From: Pseudomonadota bacterium
GTDB lineage: Bacteria; Pseudomonadota; Gammaproteobacteria; Burkholderiales; Gallionellaceae
Direction: 5' to 3'
Assembly (NCBI GenBank): GCA_021787435.1
Contig: JAJYLY010000005.1
Span: forward strand, 1 to 64,000
Length of the DNA: 64,000 nt
Below the pieces are notes generated by a model, which saw only the letters and a list, made by a program, of their open reading frames with translations, made no database searches and was not told the DNA's origin. The position numbers and the translations under genes were made by a program. Of the stretch, positions 31,470 to 40,160 are shown one piece after another. The stretch's first letter is position 1, and each line of letters begins with the position of its first letter.

Positions 31470-32396
31470 TTACAATTTTAAGGCAAGCCGAACGCGTTGG
31501 GCAAGCTGATCTGCTAGGCAATCTATTTCCACGTTTTTCGGCATCGAGCGCAGCCATGTCAGTTGACGTTTGGCAAGCTGACGGGTGGCAGCGATGCCTT
31601 GATCGATAAGTTGCGTCTGACTGATTTTGCCTTCCATATATTGCCAGGCTTGTCGGTATCCGACGCAGCGCATCGAGGGCATGTCAGGATGCAAAATGTA
31701 TTTTTCTCGCAACTTGTGCAATTCATCGACCAACCCCTGTTCCAACATCTGTTTAAAGCGCGTGGCGATGCGCTGATGCAATGTGCTGCGATCGGATGGG
31801 ATGAGCGCGATAGACTGTATGCAGTAAGGTAAATCCCGTTTATTTTCACGTTTTAACAGCGCTGACATGGGTTTCCCCGTGATGCGATAAATTTCCATCG
31901 CACGTCCTATGCGCTGGGTATCATTGGGTGAGAGGCGTAATGCAGTTTCTTCATCGATTTTCTTAAGCAGGGTATGCAAATAAGGGGCGCCATGATGTTC
32001 GATCAGCGCATCGAGTTCGGCGCGTATTGTTGGATCCGCGACAGGCAGATCGTTGAGCCCCTCTTTTAATGCCTTGAAATACAGCATCGTGCCGCCCACA
32101 AGCAAGGGTATCTTGCCGCGCGCGGTGATGTCTGCCATCCAATGCAGTGCGTCTTTCCGAAACGCGGCGGCAGAATAGGCCTCTGTCGGGCTGATGATGT
32201 CGACCAGATGGTGCGGCGCTTTTGCCAGTGTCACAGCATCCGGCTTGGCAGTGCCTATGTTCATGTCACGATAAACCAGTGCGGAATCCACGCTGATGAT
32301 TTCTACCGGCAGGCTTTGCACCAGATCCACTGCCACGCCAGTCTTACCGCTTGCTGTCGGACCCATCAGGAAAATTGCGTTTGGCAAATTGCTCAT
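31470..32396 (-). CDS. miaA: tRNA dimethylallyltransferase
   Basis: A 308-residue P-loop enzyme adding dimethylallyl to A37 of tRNAs that read UNN codons. Walker A is GPTASGKTGVA (about 12-22); IISVDSALVYRDMNIGTAKP holds the catalytic Asp and substrate contacts, followed by GGTMLYFKALKEGLNDLP. ATG 32396 overlaps the end of the upstream MFS gene by 4 nt. In many proteobacteria miaA follows mutL directly; here two genes separate them. Confidence 0.96.
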   Translation of the reverse strand: MSNLPNAIFLMGPTASGKTGVAVDLVQSLPVEIISVDSALVYRDMNIGTAKPDAVTLAKAPHHLVDIISPTEAYSAAAFRKDALHWMADITARGKIPLLVGGTMLYFKALKEGLNDLPVADPTIRAELDALIEHHGAPYLHTLLKKIDEETALRLSPNDTQRIGRAMEIYRITGKPMSALLKRENKRDLPYCIQSIALIPSDRSTLHQRIATRFKQMLEQGLVDELHKLREKYILHPDMPSMRCVGYRQAWQYMEGKISQTQLIDQGIAATRQLAKRQLTWLRSMPKNVEIDCLADQLAQRVRLALKL

Positions 32397-33661
32397 GTTA
32401 AATCCTTGTCGCAGGTTTCGCGCAATAGCACTGCAGCGGTTACGCTGATTGCGGCAGCAACGGAAATATAGCCCCCCACCCATGCAAGGCCACCATAATG
32501 TACCAGCTGCTGTGCGAGATAAGGTGCCAGCGAAGCGCCCAGGATCCCTCCAAGATTATAGGCGGAACCGGCTCCGGTATAGCGTACCGCAGTGGGGAAG
32601 AGTTCTGGCAGCAGCGCGCCCATCGGCGCGAAGGTCGCTCCCATCAGAAACAGTTCGAGTGACAGGAACAGCGTGATCAGAGCCGGAGAGCCGCTACCCA
32701 GCAACGGTTCCATCAGAAAGCCGGAAAGCAGCGCGGCGATGCCCGCGGCCAGCAGCACCGGACGGCGCCCGAAACGATCGCCCGCCCAAGCCGCCAAGGG
32801 AGTCGCTGCCGCCATGAACAGCACGGCTATGCACAGCATGCCTAGGAATTGCGGGCGCGGAATATGCAACATGGCCACGCCGTAGCTCAATGAGAACACC
32901 GTTGCGATATAGAACAACGCATAACACACCACCATGGTCAATGCCCCGAGGATCAGTGGTTTAGCGTGATGGGCGAACAATTCGGATAACGGCAGCCTGA
33001 CCTGTTGGTGAGACTGCAATGCTTTTGCGAACACCGGCGTCTCTTTAAGACTTAGCCGCACGTAAAGGCCGATGACGACCAGCACCGCGCTTGCCAGGAA
33101 GGGAATACGCCAACCCCAGACGCGAAACTCTGCATCGCTGAGCAAGTTGGAAAGCAGTAGGAAGCTGCCTACCGCGAACAAGAAACCGACCGGAGGGCCC
33201 AGTTGCGGGAACATGCCGAACCAGCCGCGCTTGCCAGCAGGAGCATATTCCGTAGCCAGCAACGCAGCGCCGCCCCATTCGCCACCGAGGCCGACGCCCT
33301 GTGCGAAGCGCAACAGACAGAGCAGAGCAGGTGCTGTCCAGCCGATGAGGCTGTAACCCGGCAGCACGCCGATCAGCGTGGTGGAGCTGCCCATCACTAG
33401 CAGGGAAATCGCAAGGGTGGTTTTTCTGCCGACCTTGTCGCCGAAATGGCCGAATAGCAAGGCACCGATCGGGCGTGCAATAAAGGCGATACCGAAAGTG
33501 AGGAACGAATTCAATGACTGTGCTGCCGGATTGCTTTCAGGGAAAAATACCGGGCCGATCACCATCGCCACCGCGAGGCCGTAGATGTAGAAATCGTAGA
33601 ACTCGATGGCAGTGCCGATCAAGCTGGCGAACGCGATGCGGGTGGTGGAGGTCGAACTCAT
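32393..33661 (-). CDS. MFS transporter, metabolite:H+ symporter (MHS) family
   Basis: A 422-residue inner-membrane carrier with twelve hydrophobic segments. The N-terminus ASLIGTAIEFYDFYIYG is the MHS signature, and the loop 2-3 motif is GHFGDKVGRKTTL (about 70-82). A repeat of this motif, WAGDRFGRRPVLL, lies in the second half. Relatives include ProP, KgtP and ShiA, taking up osmolytes, dicarboxylates or shikimate; the substrate is not deducible. Its start codon overlaps the stop of the unknown gene upstream (TAATG), and its end overlaps miaA. Confidence 0.92.
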   Translation of the reverse strand: MSSTSTTRIAFASLIGTAIEFYDFYIYGLAVAMVIGPVFFPESNPAAQSLNSFLTFGIAFIARPIGALLFGHFGDKVGRKTTLAISLLVMGSSTTLIGVLPGYSLIGWTAPALLCLLRFAQGVGLGGEWGGAALLATEYAPAGKRGWFGMFPQLGPPVGFLFAVGSFLLLSNLLSDAEFRVWGWRIPFLASAVLVVIGLYVRLSLKETPVFAKALQSHQQVRLPLSELFAHHAKPLILGALTMVVCYALFYIATVFSLSYGVAMLHIPRPQFLGMLCIAVLFMAAATPLAAWAGDRFGRRPVLLAAGIAALLSGFLMEPLLGSGSPALITLFLSLELFLMGATFAPMGALLPELFPTAVRYTGAGSAYNLGGILGASLAPYLAQQLVHYGGLAWVGGYISVAAAISVTAAVLLRETCDKDLT

Positions 33662-34371
33662 TAGATGATTTTCTTTGCGCGAACATCACGGTGGTCGTTG
33701 GCGTAGGCGTTTATTGCTTTACAGATAAGATCACCAATCTTCTTGTTATTGGCAATCGCAACAAAAGCAATGTCTCTTTCATATGCTGCGACCGCAATGT
33801 GCGCATAGTGTTTCAGATCCGTATTTAGGTCTGCGAATAGGTCTTCCCATGTCCTTCGCGGTCTATGCTTGTAAACCACATTCGCAGAATTCTCGGGCAA
33901 TTTGGATAAGCGCAATCTCAATTCTTCATGACGTATCCACTTTGTGCCGCTCTGTGTTGTTGTTTCAAAACCATTGTCAGGGTCGAAAAACACTATTGAA
34001 TTTTCATATTTTTCAGGATTGAAGTCATGCCAATAATTTTGACGGTTATTTCCACTTTTAATGAGCCTCTTACATGCGAATATTGTTGTCTGAAATTGCA
34101 GAAAATGCAGTGGGTCTTCGGCAGCGCCCAGTTTACAGATACGATCTAGTGACCGAGGTTTTTCTCTTAATGATTCAGGGAAAGGACGAAAAAATTTTTT
34201 ACACCTAAATCTTGAGTGATGGATATTGCCTTCGTTTGGACTTTCTCCATCAGGTGTCAACATGGGAATGTAAACCAAATGGGAGAATGGTGAAGTGGAT
34301 TTTGTACGTATCCAATGAAACAGATCCCATTTAAAGGCATCACGGGCATCACCCAGATATTGGAGTTTCAT
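33661..34371 (-). CDS. unknown protein with a DPDNG motif
   Basis: A 236-residue soluble protein I cannot name. It begins MKLQYLGDARDAFKWDLFHW and has a central hydrophobic strand with an acidic end, IVFFDPDNGFE (about 130), followed by EELRLRL and VVYKHRPRR. Layout (an early GD...KWDLLHW segment and a FFDPDNG strand) recalls a widespread family of hypothetical proteins often found in accessory DNA; the DPDNG strand could be a methyltransferase- or nuclease-like acidic site, but that is a guess. Base composition is visibly more AT-rich than its neighbours. It sits between mutL and the MFS gene, coupled to the latter. Confidence 0.75.
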   Translation of the reverse strand: MKLQYLGDARDAFKWDLFHWIRTKSTSPFSHLVYIPMLTPDGESPNEGNIHHSRFRCKKFFRPFPESLREKPRSLDRICKLGAAEDPLHFLQFQTTIFACKRLIKSGNNRQNYWHDFNPEKYENSIVFFDPDNGFETTTQSGTKWIRHEELRLRLSKLPENSANVVYKHRPRRTWEDLFADLNTDLKHYAHIAVAAYERDIAFVAIANNKKIGDLICKAINAYANDHRDVRAKKII

Positions 34372-34398
34372 AGCAAACTGGCTGTAGATATTGTAGAA

Positions 34399-36261
34399 TT
34401 ATTTTCCGCGCATGAACATCGCGTCCAGTTCCTTGATCGATAGCTGGAACCAAGTCGGCCTTCCGTGGTTACATTGACCCGAGCGGGAGGTGCTTTCCAT
34501 CTCGCGCAGCAGTGAATTCATTTCCGGTACGCTTAAAATCCTGTTGGCGCGCACCGCGCCATGGCAGGCCAGCGTTGCCAGCAGTTCGTCGCGGCGTTCG
34601 GTGAGCACGCGGCTTGCGCCAAATTCACGCAATTCATGCAACACCTCGCGCGCAGCAACTTCGGCATCTGCCTGTTTAAGCAGCACCGGCATCGCGCGTA
34701 TCGCTAGCATGGTCGGTGACAGAGGAGCGATGTCGAATCCCAGTCTTTGCAGTGTTTCCTGTTCAGCTTCTACGGTGGCGATGTCCAGCGCTTCAGCAGC
34801 AAAGGTAACTGGGATCAGCAGAGGCTGAGTGGCGATGCGCTCAGCATCCAGTGATACCTTGAGTTTCTCGTAGACGATGCGCTCGTGGGCGGCGTGCATG
34901 TCCACGATGACCAGACCCTGCGCATTTTGCGCCAGAATATAAACGCCAGAAAGCTGGGCCAGAGCATAACCCAGAGGATGGTCAGTGGTGAGTGGTGAGT
35001 CATAAGCAGGAACAGTTTTGCCACTCTCTACTTGCCACTCGCAATTTGCTGTATTTTTATTCACTACGCCCGACTCAGTATTCTCTGATTGTGTTTTTGC
35101 ATCCTCAATCCTCAATCCTGATCCCTCTGTCTGCATTTCCCATACCCGATAGGATGCATTCAACTGCGATGCACCAAGCGGTAATTGAGTCGGTCTGATG
35201 TATGGGGCCTCAAGTTCAGTCGGCTGAGTAGTCCGGTCTGGCGCTGCCAGCACTTCCTGCAACGCATGGAAGATGAACTGATGTACGGCTTGGCTTTCAC
35301 GAAAGCGCACCTCACTCTTCGCTGGATGCACGTTCACATCCACCTGTTCTTGGGGAAGTTCTAAAAACAGCACGAAGGCGGGGTGACGCTGGTGGTGCAG
35401 TATGTCCTGATAGGCCTGGCGCAACGCATGGCTTGCCACCTTGTCGCGCACGAAGCGACCGTTGACGAAAAAATATTGCGCATCACGATTGCTGCGCGAA
35501 TAGGCGGGGAGGGCGGCTATGCCATGTAGTCTGAGATTGGCAGCGTTGCGGGAAACACTCACCGCAGCTTTGCAGAACTCATCGCCCAGCAGGGCCGCAA
35601 CGCGTTTTAACGTAGCATCCTGAGTCCAGGATGCTGAGTTCTGAATCCTGAATCCTGTAGCGAGTTGCCAGACGATGCGGCCGTTGTGCTGCAGCGAAAA
35701 AGAAACATCGGGTCGCGAGAGCGCTATGCGCTTGAATATTTCTTCGCAATGGGCGAATTCGGTGGATTCGGATTTCAGAAATTTTCGTCTTGCCGGCGTA
35801 TTGAAATAAAGCTCCCTGATTTTGACGCTGGTGCCGGGCGGGTGGCTGCAGGGTGCTGGATCGCTGATGAAGCCATCCTGTACGTCGACCTGCCAGCCAT
35901 GTGCATCTGCGCTCGGGCGGCTGGAAAGCGTAAGCTGCGCCACCGCCGCCATGCTGGCCAGTGCTTCGCCGCGAAACCCCATGCTGGACACACTCTGCAA
36001 ATCATCGAGCGTTGCGATTTTGCTGGTAGCATGGCGCATCAGTGCCAGCGGAAGCTCGTCCTTTGCGATGCCGCGCCCGTTGTCCCGCACATGCAGCAGC
36101 TTGATGCCGCCATTCTCCAATTGGACCTCGATGTCGCTAGCACCTGCATCAAGGCTGTTTTCAAGCAGTTCCTTCAGCGCGGCGGCTGGACGGTCAATCA
36201 CTTCGCCTGCGGCAATTTGGTTGATTAGAAGTTCGGATAATAGCCGGATAGATGAAGGCAT
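34399..36261 (-). CDS. mutL: DNA mismatch repair protein MutL, endonuclease type, with repeat insertions
   Basis: A 620-residue GHKL ATPase that links mismatch recognition to strand incision. N-terminal motifs: INQIAAGEVIDRP, ELLENSLDAGA (Asn/Asp), VRDNGRGI, MGFRGEALASM. The C-terminal domain keeps MHAAHERIVYE, ACHGAVRANR and CNHGRPTW, the zinc-endonuclease motifs absent from E. coli MutL, so methyl-independent repair is likely. Two places carry heptad repeats in frame: GFRIQNSASWTQDA in the ATPase/transducer half (35617-35658) and most of the linker (34980-35121). ATG 36261 (MPSSIRLL) is the family start. AT-rich accessory gene follows downstream. Confidence 0.95.
   Translation of the reverse strand: MPSSIRLLSELLINQIAAGEVIDRPAAALKELLENSLDAGASDIEVQLENGGIKLLHVRDNGRGIAKDELPLALMRHATSKIATLDDLQSVSSMGFRGEALASMAAVAQLTLSSRPSADAHGWQVDVQDGFISDPAPCSHPPGTSVKIRELYFNTPARRKFLKSESTEFAHCEEIFKRIALSRPDVSFSLQHNGRIVWQLATGFRIQNSASWTQDATLKRVAALLGDEFCKAAVSVSRNAANLRLHGIAALPAYSRSNRDAQYFFVNGRFVRDKVASHALRQAYQDILHHQRHPAFVLFLELPQEQVDVNVHPAKSEVRFRESQAVHQFIFHALQEVLAAPDRTTQPTELEAPYIRPTQLPLGASQLNASYRVWEMQTEGSGLRIEDAKTQSENTESGVVNKNTANCEWQVESGKTVPAYDSPLTTDHPLGYALAQLSGVYILAQNAQGLVIVDMHAAHERIVYEKLKVSLDAERIATQPLLIPVTFAAEALDIATVEAEQETLQRLGFDIAPLSPTMLAIRAMPVLLKQADAEVAAREVLHELREFGASRVLTERRDELLATLACHGAVRANRILSVPEMNSLLREMESTSRSGQCNHGRPTWFQLSIKELDAMFMRGK
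34980..35121 (+). repeat. cluster of heptad repeats in the mutL linker
   Basis: Three tracts with a 7-nt period lie in the linker-coding part of mutL: GGTCAGT-GGTGAGT-GGTGAGT (34980-35000), TTGCCAC-TCTCTAC-TTGCCAC-TCGCAAT (35018-35045) and ATCCTCA-ATCCTCA-ATCCTGA (35101-35121). They encode low-information linker residues such as CEWQVESGK and keep the frame. Confidence 0.85.
35617..35658 (+). repeat. heptad repeat in the N-terminal half of mutL
   Basis: Six units in register: ATCCTGA, GTCCAGG, ATGCTGA, GTTCTGA, ATCCTGA, ATCCTGT. Length 42 nt is divisible by both 7 and 3, which preserves the frame; it encodes FRIQNSASWTQDA between WQLATG and LKRVAALLGDEF, where other MutL proteins have only a few variable residues. 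Confidence 0.85.
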
Positions 36262-36417
36262 ATAAGAAAAATGGACGGTGTATGTGCGATTATAACGGAG
36301 CGAGCGCTTTTTCATGCATATTCGGCTTGACTTGTTAGCCTGTTAAGCGTCAGACTGGGCGTGTAGTTGAGTATATTGATAGTGTATATCCTAAAACTTT
36401 GTTCAGGGAGAAATGCC

Positions 36418-36771
36418 ATGAAACTGCTCGCTCGTTTTCAATTCTTTATCGCTGCTCTGACTGTGCTTGCAAGTTCTGCTTACGCAGCCAATGGCGCCAT
36501 CACCATCACCTCACCCGCAAACGGTGCGATTTTGCAAAGTAATGCACTGAACAAGCTGGACTTCAATGTCCAATTGAGCCCGACAGGCAATCATCTGCAT
36601 ATTTACATCGACGACCAGAACCCCATTATCGATCGAGACATAGGTCACTGCCCGTGCAGCATAGATTTGCCGAAACTGGCTCCCGGAAAACATGTCATTG
36701 CAGTCAAGGAGGCAACCGCCAGTCATGCGCTGACGGGGGTTGAAGGAACGGTCACGGTAGTCAGTCAGTAA
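36418..36771 (+). CDS. exported small protein of unknown function
   Basis: A 117-residue protein with a clear Sec signal peptide (KLLARFQFFIAALTVLASSAYA, cleavage after AYA, quoted in part). The mature part has a beta-rich, immunoglobulin-like look (ITITSPANGAIL, HLHIYIDDQNPI, LAPGKHVIAVKEAT, GVEGTVTVV) with His residues and a CPC pair (GHCPCSID) that could bind a metal in the periplasm. CAGGGAGAA lies upstream of ATG 36418. It is 2 nt from the next gene, a small membrane protein, so the pair probably works together. Confidence 0.8.
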   Translation: MKLLARFQFFIAALTVLASSAYAANGAITITSPANGAILQSNALNKLDFNVQLSPTGNHLHIYIDDQNPIIDRDIGHCPCSIDLPKLAPGKHVIAVKEATASHALTGVEGTVTVVSQ

Positions 36772-36773
36772 AC

Positions 36774-37151
36774 GTGATGCAGAACCTGACTTATGCGCTG
36801 ATTCAAATCATCCATAATTTGGGCGCTGCCACGATCGTTGGTCTTTCCGCCACAGCTCTATGGCAACCGCAGCGCCGGTTGGCCGGCTGGGTGGCGGCAA
36901 TCTGGGCGCTGCAAGGGGTGAGCGGGTTGATGTTCGGTATCACCACGTTTTTCTATGAAGGGCATCTGCCCGACATCCACGGCATTGCAGTGGATGCTTT
37001 GATAATTAAAATCACCTGCGTCATTTTGGGTTTTGTCCTGTCGCTCCTGCTTTATGCAAAGAAGAGATGGGACGCGCAGCTCTGGCGCATTCTGTTCGCG
37101 CTGGGCGTTGTCGCGCTGGCCGCTGCCGCCTTTTTGCGCTGGTTTTCCTAG
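36774..37151 (+). CDS. small four-helix membrane protein of unknown function
   Basis: A 125-residue protein with four hydrophobic segments (about 8-28, 38-56, 70-92, 102-120) and His residues near segment edges (IIHNLGAAT, LPDIHGIA). It recalls the small CopD-like or cytochrome-like integral proteins but lacks a defining motif. The start is GTG 36774 or ATG 36777, directly after the exported protein. The next gene, pntAA, has its own promoter-like sequence, so the pair is probably a separate unit. Confidence 0.75.
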   Translation: MMQNLTYALIQIIHNLGAATIVGLSATALWQPQRRLAGWVAAIWALQGVSGLMFGITTFFYEGHLPDIHGIAVDALIIKITCVILGFVLSLLLYAKKRWDAQLWRILFALGVVALAAAAFLRWFS

Positions 37152-37189
37152 TATTTTTGCTCACTTTGCCATGTGTCATAGCGTGGTTA

Positions 37190-37220
37190 TTGTCCGGCAG
37201 GCATCGAGTGAGGTTATAAT
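37190..37220 (+). promoter_or_regulatory. candidate promoter of the pnt operon
   Basis: TTGTCC (37190-37195) and a perfect TATAAT (37215-37220) are separated by 19 nt, and about 58 nt lie between the -10 box and the pntAA ATG. A good AGGAGA ribosome site precedes that ATG. Confidence 0.5.
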
Positions 37221-37278
37221 CGCCGCCGCAAAAATTATCTAACAGACGAATAAAAATTCCACACATTAGGAGAGATTC

Positions 37279-38406
37279 ATGCGGATAGGCATTCCTGCAG
37301 AAACGCGAGCAGGCGAGACCCGTGTTGCGGCGACACCGGAAACGGTCAAGAAGATGATCGCCACAGGTCACGAAGTGCTGGTGCAAACCGGTGCAGGCGC
37401 GCCTGCGCATTATCTGGATGCAGAATTTGAATCGACGGGCGCGAGGCTTGCCGATGCGGCAACAATCTACAAGGATGCGCAAATCCTACTCAAGGTGAAA
37501 GCGCCTACCCCGGATGAAATTGGGCAAATGAGAGCAGGCACTGTGCTGATCGGCCTGCTTAATCCTTATCAGGCAGAACAGGTGGCTACATATGTAAAGC
37601 AGGGTATCACTGCGTTTGCAATGGAGAAGCTGCCGCGCACGTCGCGCGCGCAAGCGATGGACGTACTGTCCTCCCAGGCAAACATCGCAGGCTACAAGGC
37701 AGTGATTCTGGGCGCGAATCTTTACCAGCGATTCATGCCGATGCTGATGACCGCAGCCGGCACCGTAAAGGCTGCGCGCGTACTGATACTGGGCGTGGGT
37801 GTTGCCGGGCTGCAGGCAATCGCTACCGCGAAGCGTCTTGGGGCTGTGGTGGAGGCCTCTGATGTGCGTCCTGCCGCAAAAGAGCAGGTCGAATCGCTGG
37901 GTGCAAAATTCATCGATGTTCCTTTCGAGACGGATGAAGAGCGCGAGATTGCAAAGGGCGTCGGCGGATATGCAAGGCCCATGCCTGCTTCATGGATGCA
38001 GCGTCAGGCGGCATTGGTTGCAGAGCGCGCCAAGCTGGCCGACATCGTCATCACGACTGCCCTGATACCGGGTCGCGCGGCACCCGTGCTGCTGCATGAA
38101 GACACCGTCAAATCGATGAAACCGGGCTCTGTCGTCGTCGATATGGCCGTCGAGGCGGGTGGCAACTGCCCATTGTCGGAGGCAGGCAAAACGGTGGTCA
38201 AGCATGGCGTGACCATCGTGGGCGAGACCAATCTTCCGGCCATGGTGGCAACCGATGCCAGCGCGCTATATGCGCGCAACCTGCTCAACTTTATCAACCT
38301 GTTGTGCGACAAGACAGGTGCCATGAATATCAACATGGAAGACGACATCATCGCTGCAACCTTGCTTTGCCGGGACGGAATGCCCACAGCAAGTCCAAAC
38401 AAATAG
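37279..38406 (+). CDS. pntAA: proton-translocating NAD(P)+ transhydrogenase alpha subunit, part 1 (dI)
   Basis: A 375-residue NAD(H)-binding subunit. It begins MRIGIPAETRAGETRVAATP, carries the Rossmann loop LILGVGVAGLQAIATAKRLGA (quoted in part, about 168) and the substrate loop SSQANIAGYKAV. The mobile loop RPMPASWMQRQ and end typical of dI are present. Here the alpha subunit is split into soluble and membrane genes, as in Rhodospirillum, unlike the fused E. coli PntA. It is the first of three genes (AA-AB-B) that exchange hydride between NADH and NADP+ driven by the proton gradient. Confidence 0.95.
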   Translation: MRIGIPAETRAGETRVAATPETVKKMIATGHEVLVQTGAGAPAHYLDAEFESTGARLADAATIYKDAQILLKVKAPTPDEIGQMRAGTVLIGLLNPYQAEQVATYVKQGITAFAMEKLPRTSRAQAMDVLSSQANIAGYKAVILGANLYQRFMPMLMTAAGTVKAARVLILGVGVAGLQAIATAKRLGAVVEASDVRPAAKEQVESLGAKFIDVPFETDEEREIAKGVGGYARPMPASWMQRQAALVAERAKLADIVITTALIPGRAAPVLLHEDTVKSMKPGSVVVDMAVEAGGNCPLSEAGKTVVKHGVTIVGETNLPAMVATDASALYARNLLNFINLLCDKTGAMNINMEDDIIAATLLCRDGMPTASPNK

Positions 38407-38417
38407 GAGCAAAAATC

Positions 38418-38714
38418 ATGACTGGTGCAGTAGATCCCTTTGTAATGAACCTGACCGTATTCGTACTGGCGATATTCATAGGCTATCACGTGGTTTGGAA
38501 TGTCACACCCGCGCTGCACACCCCGTTGATGGCAGTGACCAACGCGGTGTCCGGCATCATCATCGTAGGCGCGATGCTGGCGGCGAAACCCCAGGAGATG
38601 GATGTCGGCACGATACTGGGCCTGATCGCCGTAACACTGGCTGCAATCAACGTGTTTGGCGGTTTCCTGGTAACCCAGCGCATGCTGGCGATGTTCAAGA
38701 AGAAGGGTAAGTAA
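38418..38714 (+). CDS. pntAB: NAD(P)+ transhydrogenase alpha subunit, part 2 (membrane)
   Basis: A 98-residue membrane subunit with three hydrophobic segments and the conserved GYHVVWNVTPALHTPLMAVTNA stretch (quoted in part) followed by SGIIIVGAML. Together with PntB it forms the proton channel. AGGAGC lies before ATG 38418, 11 nt after pntAA ends; the stop touches the pntB start. A longer upstream open frame is an artefact. Confidence 0.95.
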   Translation: MTGAVDPFVMNLTVFVLAIFIGYHVVWNVTPALHTPLMAVTNAVSGIIIVGAMLAAKPQEMDVGTILGLIAVTLAAINVFGGFLVTQRMLAMFKKKGK

Positions 38715-40103
38715 ATGTCAGCCAATTCTGTTTATCTGGCCTATCTGGTCGCTGCTGTGCTGTTCATCCTGACGCTCAAGGGTTTGAGCTCTCCGGTTTC
38801 TTCGCGGCGCGGCAACATGTTCGGCATGATAGGCATGGCGATTGCCGTGCTGACCACCTTGAGCCTGACGCATAATGTAGGCCTGATATTGCTTGCCATC
38901 GCTGTGGGCGGGGCGATAGGCGCGATAGTCGCGCGCCGCATAGAGATGACCGCGATGCCTGAACTGGTCGCGGCGATGCACTCCCTGGTCGGATTGGCTG
39001 CCGTACTGGTCGCGATGGCCGCATTTAACAATCCCGTCGCTTATGGCATTGCGCTGGCGGGAGAGAGCTTGCACAGCAGCAACCGCATCGAACTCTTTAT
39101 CGGCACTTTCGTGGGCGCGATCACTTTTACCGGCTCCATCATCGCTTTTGGCAAACTGTCCGGAAAACTGTCCGGAAAACCGCTGCGCTTTGCTGGCCAG
39201 CACTGGCTGAATCTGCTCTTGGGCATTGCGATGCTGGGATTCGGCATCGCTTTCTTCCTGAGCCCCTCGTGGACGCCATTTCTGATCATGACCGCGATTG
39301 CGCTGGCGCTTGGCGTATTGCTGATCATGCCGATAGGGGGGGCTGACATGCCGGTGGTGGTCTCCATGCTGAACTCCTATTCCGGCTGGGCTGCAGCAGG
39401 CATCGGTTTCACGCTGAACAACAACATGCTGATTATCGCGGGATCTCTGGTGGGCAGTTCGGGTGCGATCCTTTCCTACATCATGTGCAAAGCGATGAAC
39501 CGGGCATTTTTCAACGTGATTCTGGGAGGCTTTGGCGGCGAGGCTTCGGCTGAAGCAGCAGGTGACGGCGTGCAGAAGACATTTCGCAGCGGCAGCGCGG
39601 ACGATGCAGCCTTCCTGATGGGTAATGCCGATTCGGTGATCATCGTGCCGGGCTATGGGCTTGCGGTGGCCCGTGCTCAGCATGCGATCAACGAGATGTC
39701 CAAAGTGCTCACCGAGAAAGGTGTGAAAGTGCGCTATGCGATCCATCCCGTGGCCGGGCGCATGCCGGGGCACATGAACGTGCTGCTTGCCGAGGCCGAA
39801 GTTCCCTATGAGCAGGTCGTGGAAATGGATGAGATCAACAACGAGTTTGCCGATACCGATGTGGTGCTGGTGATAGGCGCTAACGACGTGGTCAACCCCG
39901 CTGCCAAGAACGACAAGTCAAGCCCGATCTACGGCATGCCGATACTCGACGTATACAAGGCGCGCACCGTGCTGGTGGTCAAGCGTTCAATGGCGACAGG
40001 TTATGCCGGACTGGATAATGACCTCTTCTACATGGACAAGACCATGATGGTATTTGGCGATGCGAAGAAAGTGGTCGAGGATATCATCAAGGCGATCGCC
40101 TGA
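38715..40103 (+). CDS. pntB: NAD(P)+ transhydrogenase beta subunit
   Basis: A 462-residue subunit with a membrane half (about 1-260, eight to nine helices) and a C-terminal NADP(H)-binding domain dIII with VIIVPGYGLAVARAQHA and YAIHPVAGRMPGHMNVLLAEA (quoted in part), then NDVVNPAA. It includes GKLSGKLSGKP, produced by an exact 12-nt tandem duplication at 39154-39178. Length is normal. It completes the transhydrogenase that supplies NADPH. Confidence 0.96.
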   Translation: MSANSVYLAYLVAAVLFILTLKGLSSPVSSRRGNMFGMIGMAIAVLTTLSLTHNVGLILLAIAVGGAIGAIVARRIEMTAMPELVAAMHSLVGLAAVLVAMAAFNNPVAYGIALAGESLHSSNRIELFIGTFVGAITFTGSIIAFGKLSGKLSGKPLRFAGQHWLNLLLGIAMLGFGIAFFLSPSWTPFLIMTAIALALGVLLIMPIGGADMPVVVSMLNSYSGWAAAGIGFTLNNNMLIIAGSLVGSSGAILSYIMCKAMNRAFFNVILGGFGGEASAEAAGDGVQKTFRSGSADDAAFLMGNADSVIIVPGYGLAVARAQHAINEMSKVLTEKGVKVRYAIHPVAGRMPGHMNVLLAEAEVPYEQVVEMDEINNEFADTDVVLVIGANDVVNPAAKNDKSSPIYGMPILDVYKARTVLVVKRSMATGYAGLDNDLFYMDKTMMVFGDAKKVVEDIIKAIA

Positions 40104-40160
40104 GGTGACCGGCTGGATGAATTTGGCGGTAACCATTTTTAAGTGTTTCTTAGATTTAGC

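Noticed and set aside
38718-39773. 351-codon open frame antisense to pntB
   Set aside because: It lies wholly inside a clear transhydrogenase gene, is full of His/Arg/Gln runs without domain motifs, and reflects codon bias of the real gene.
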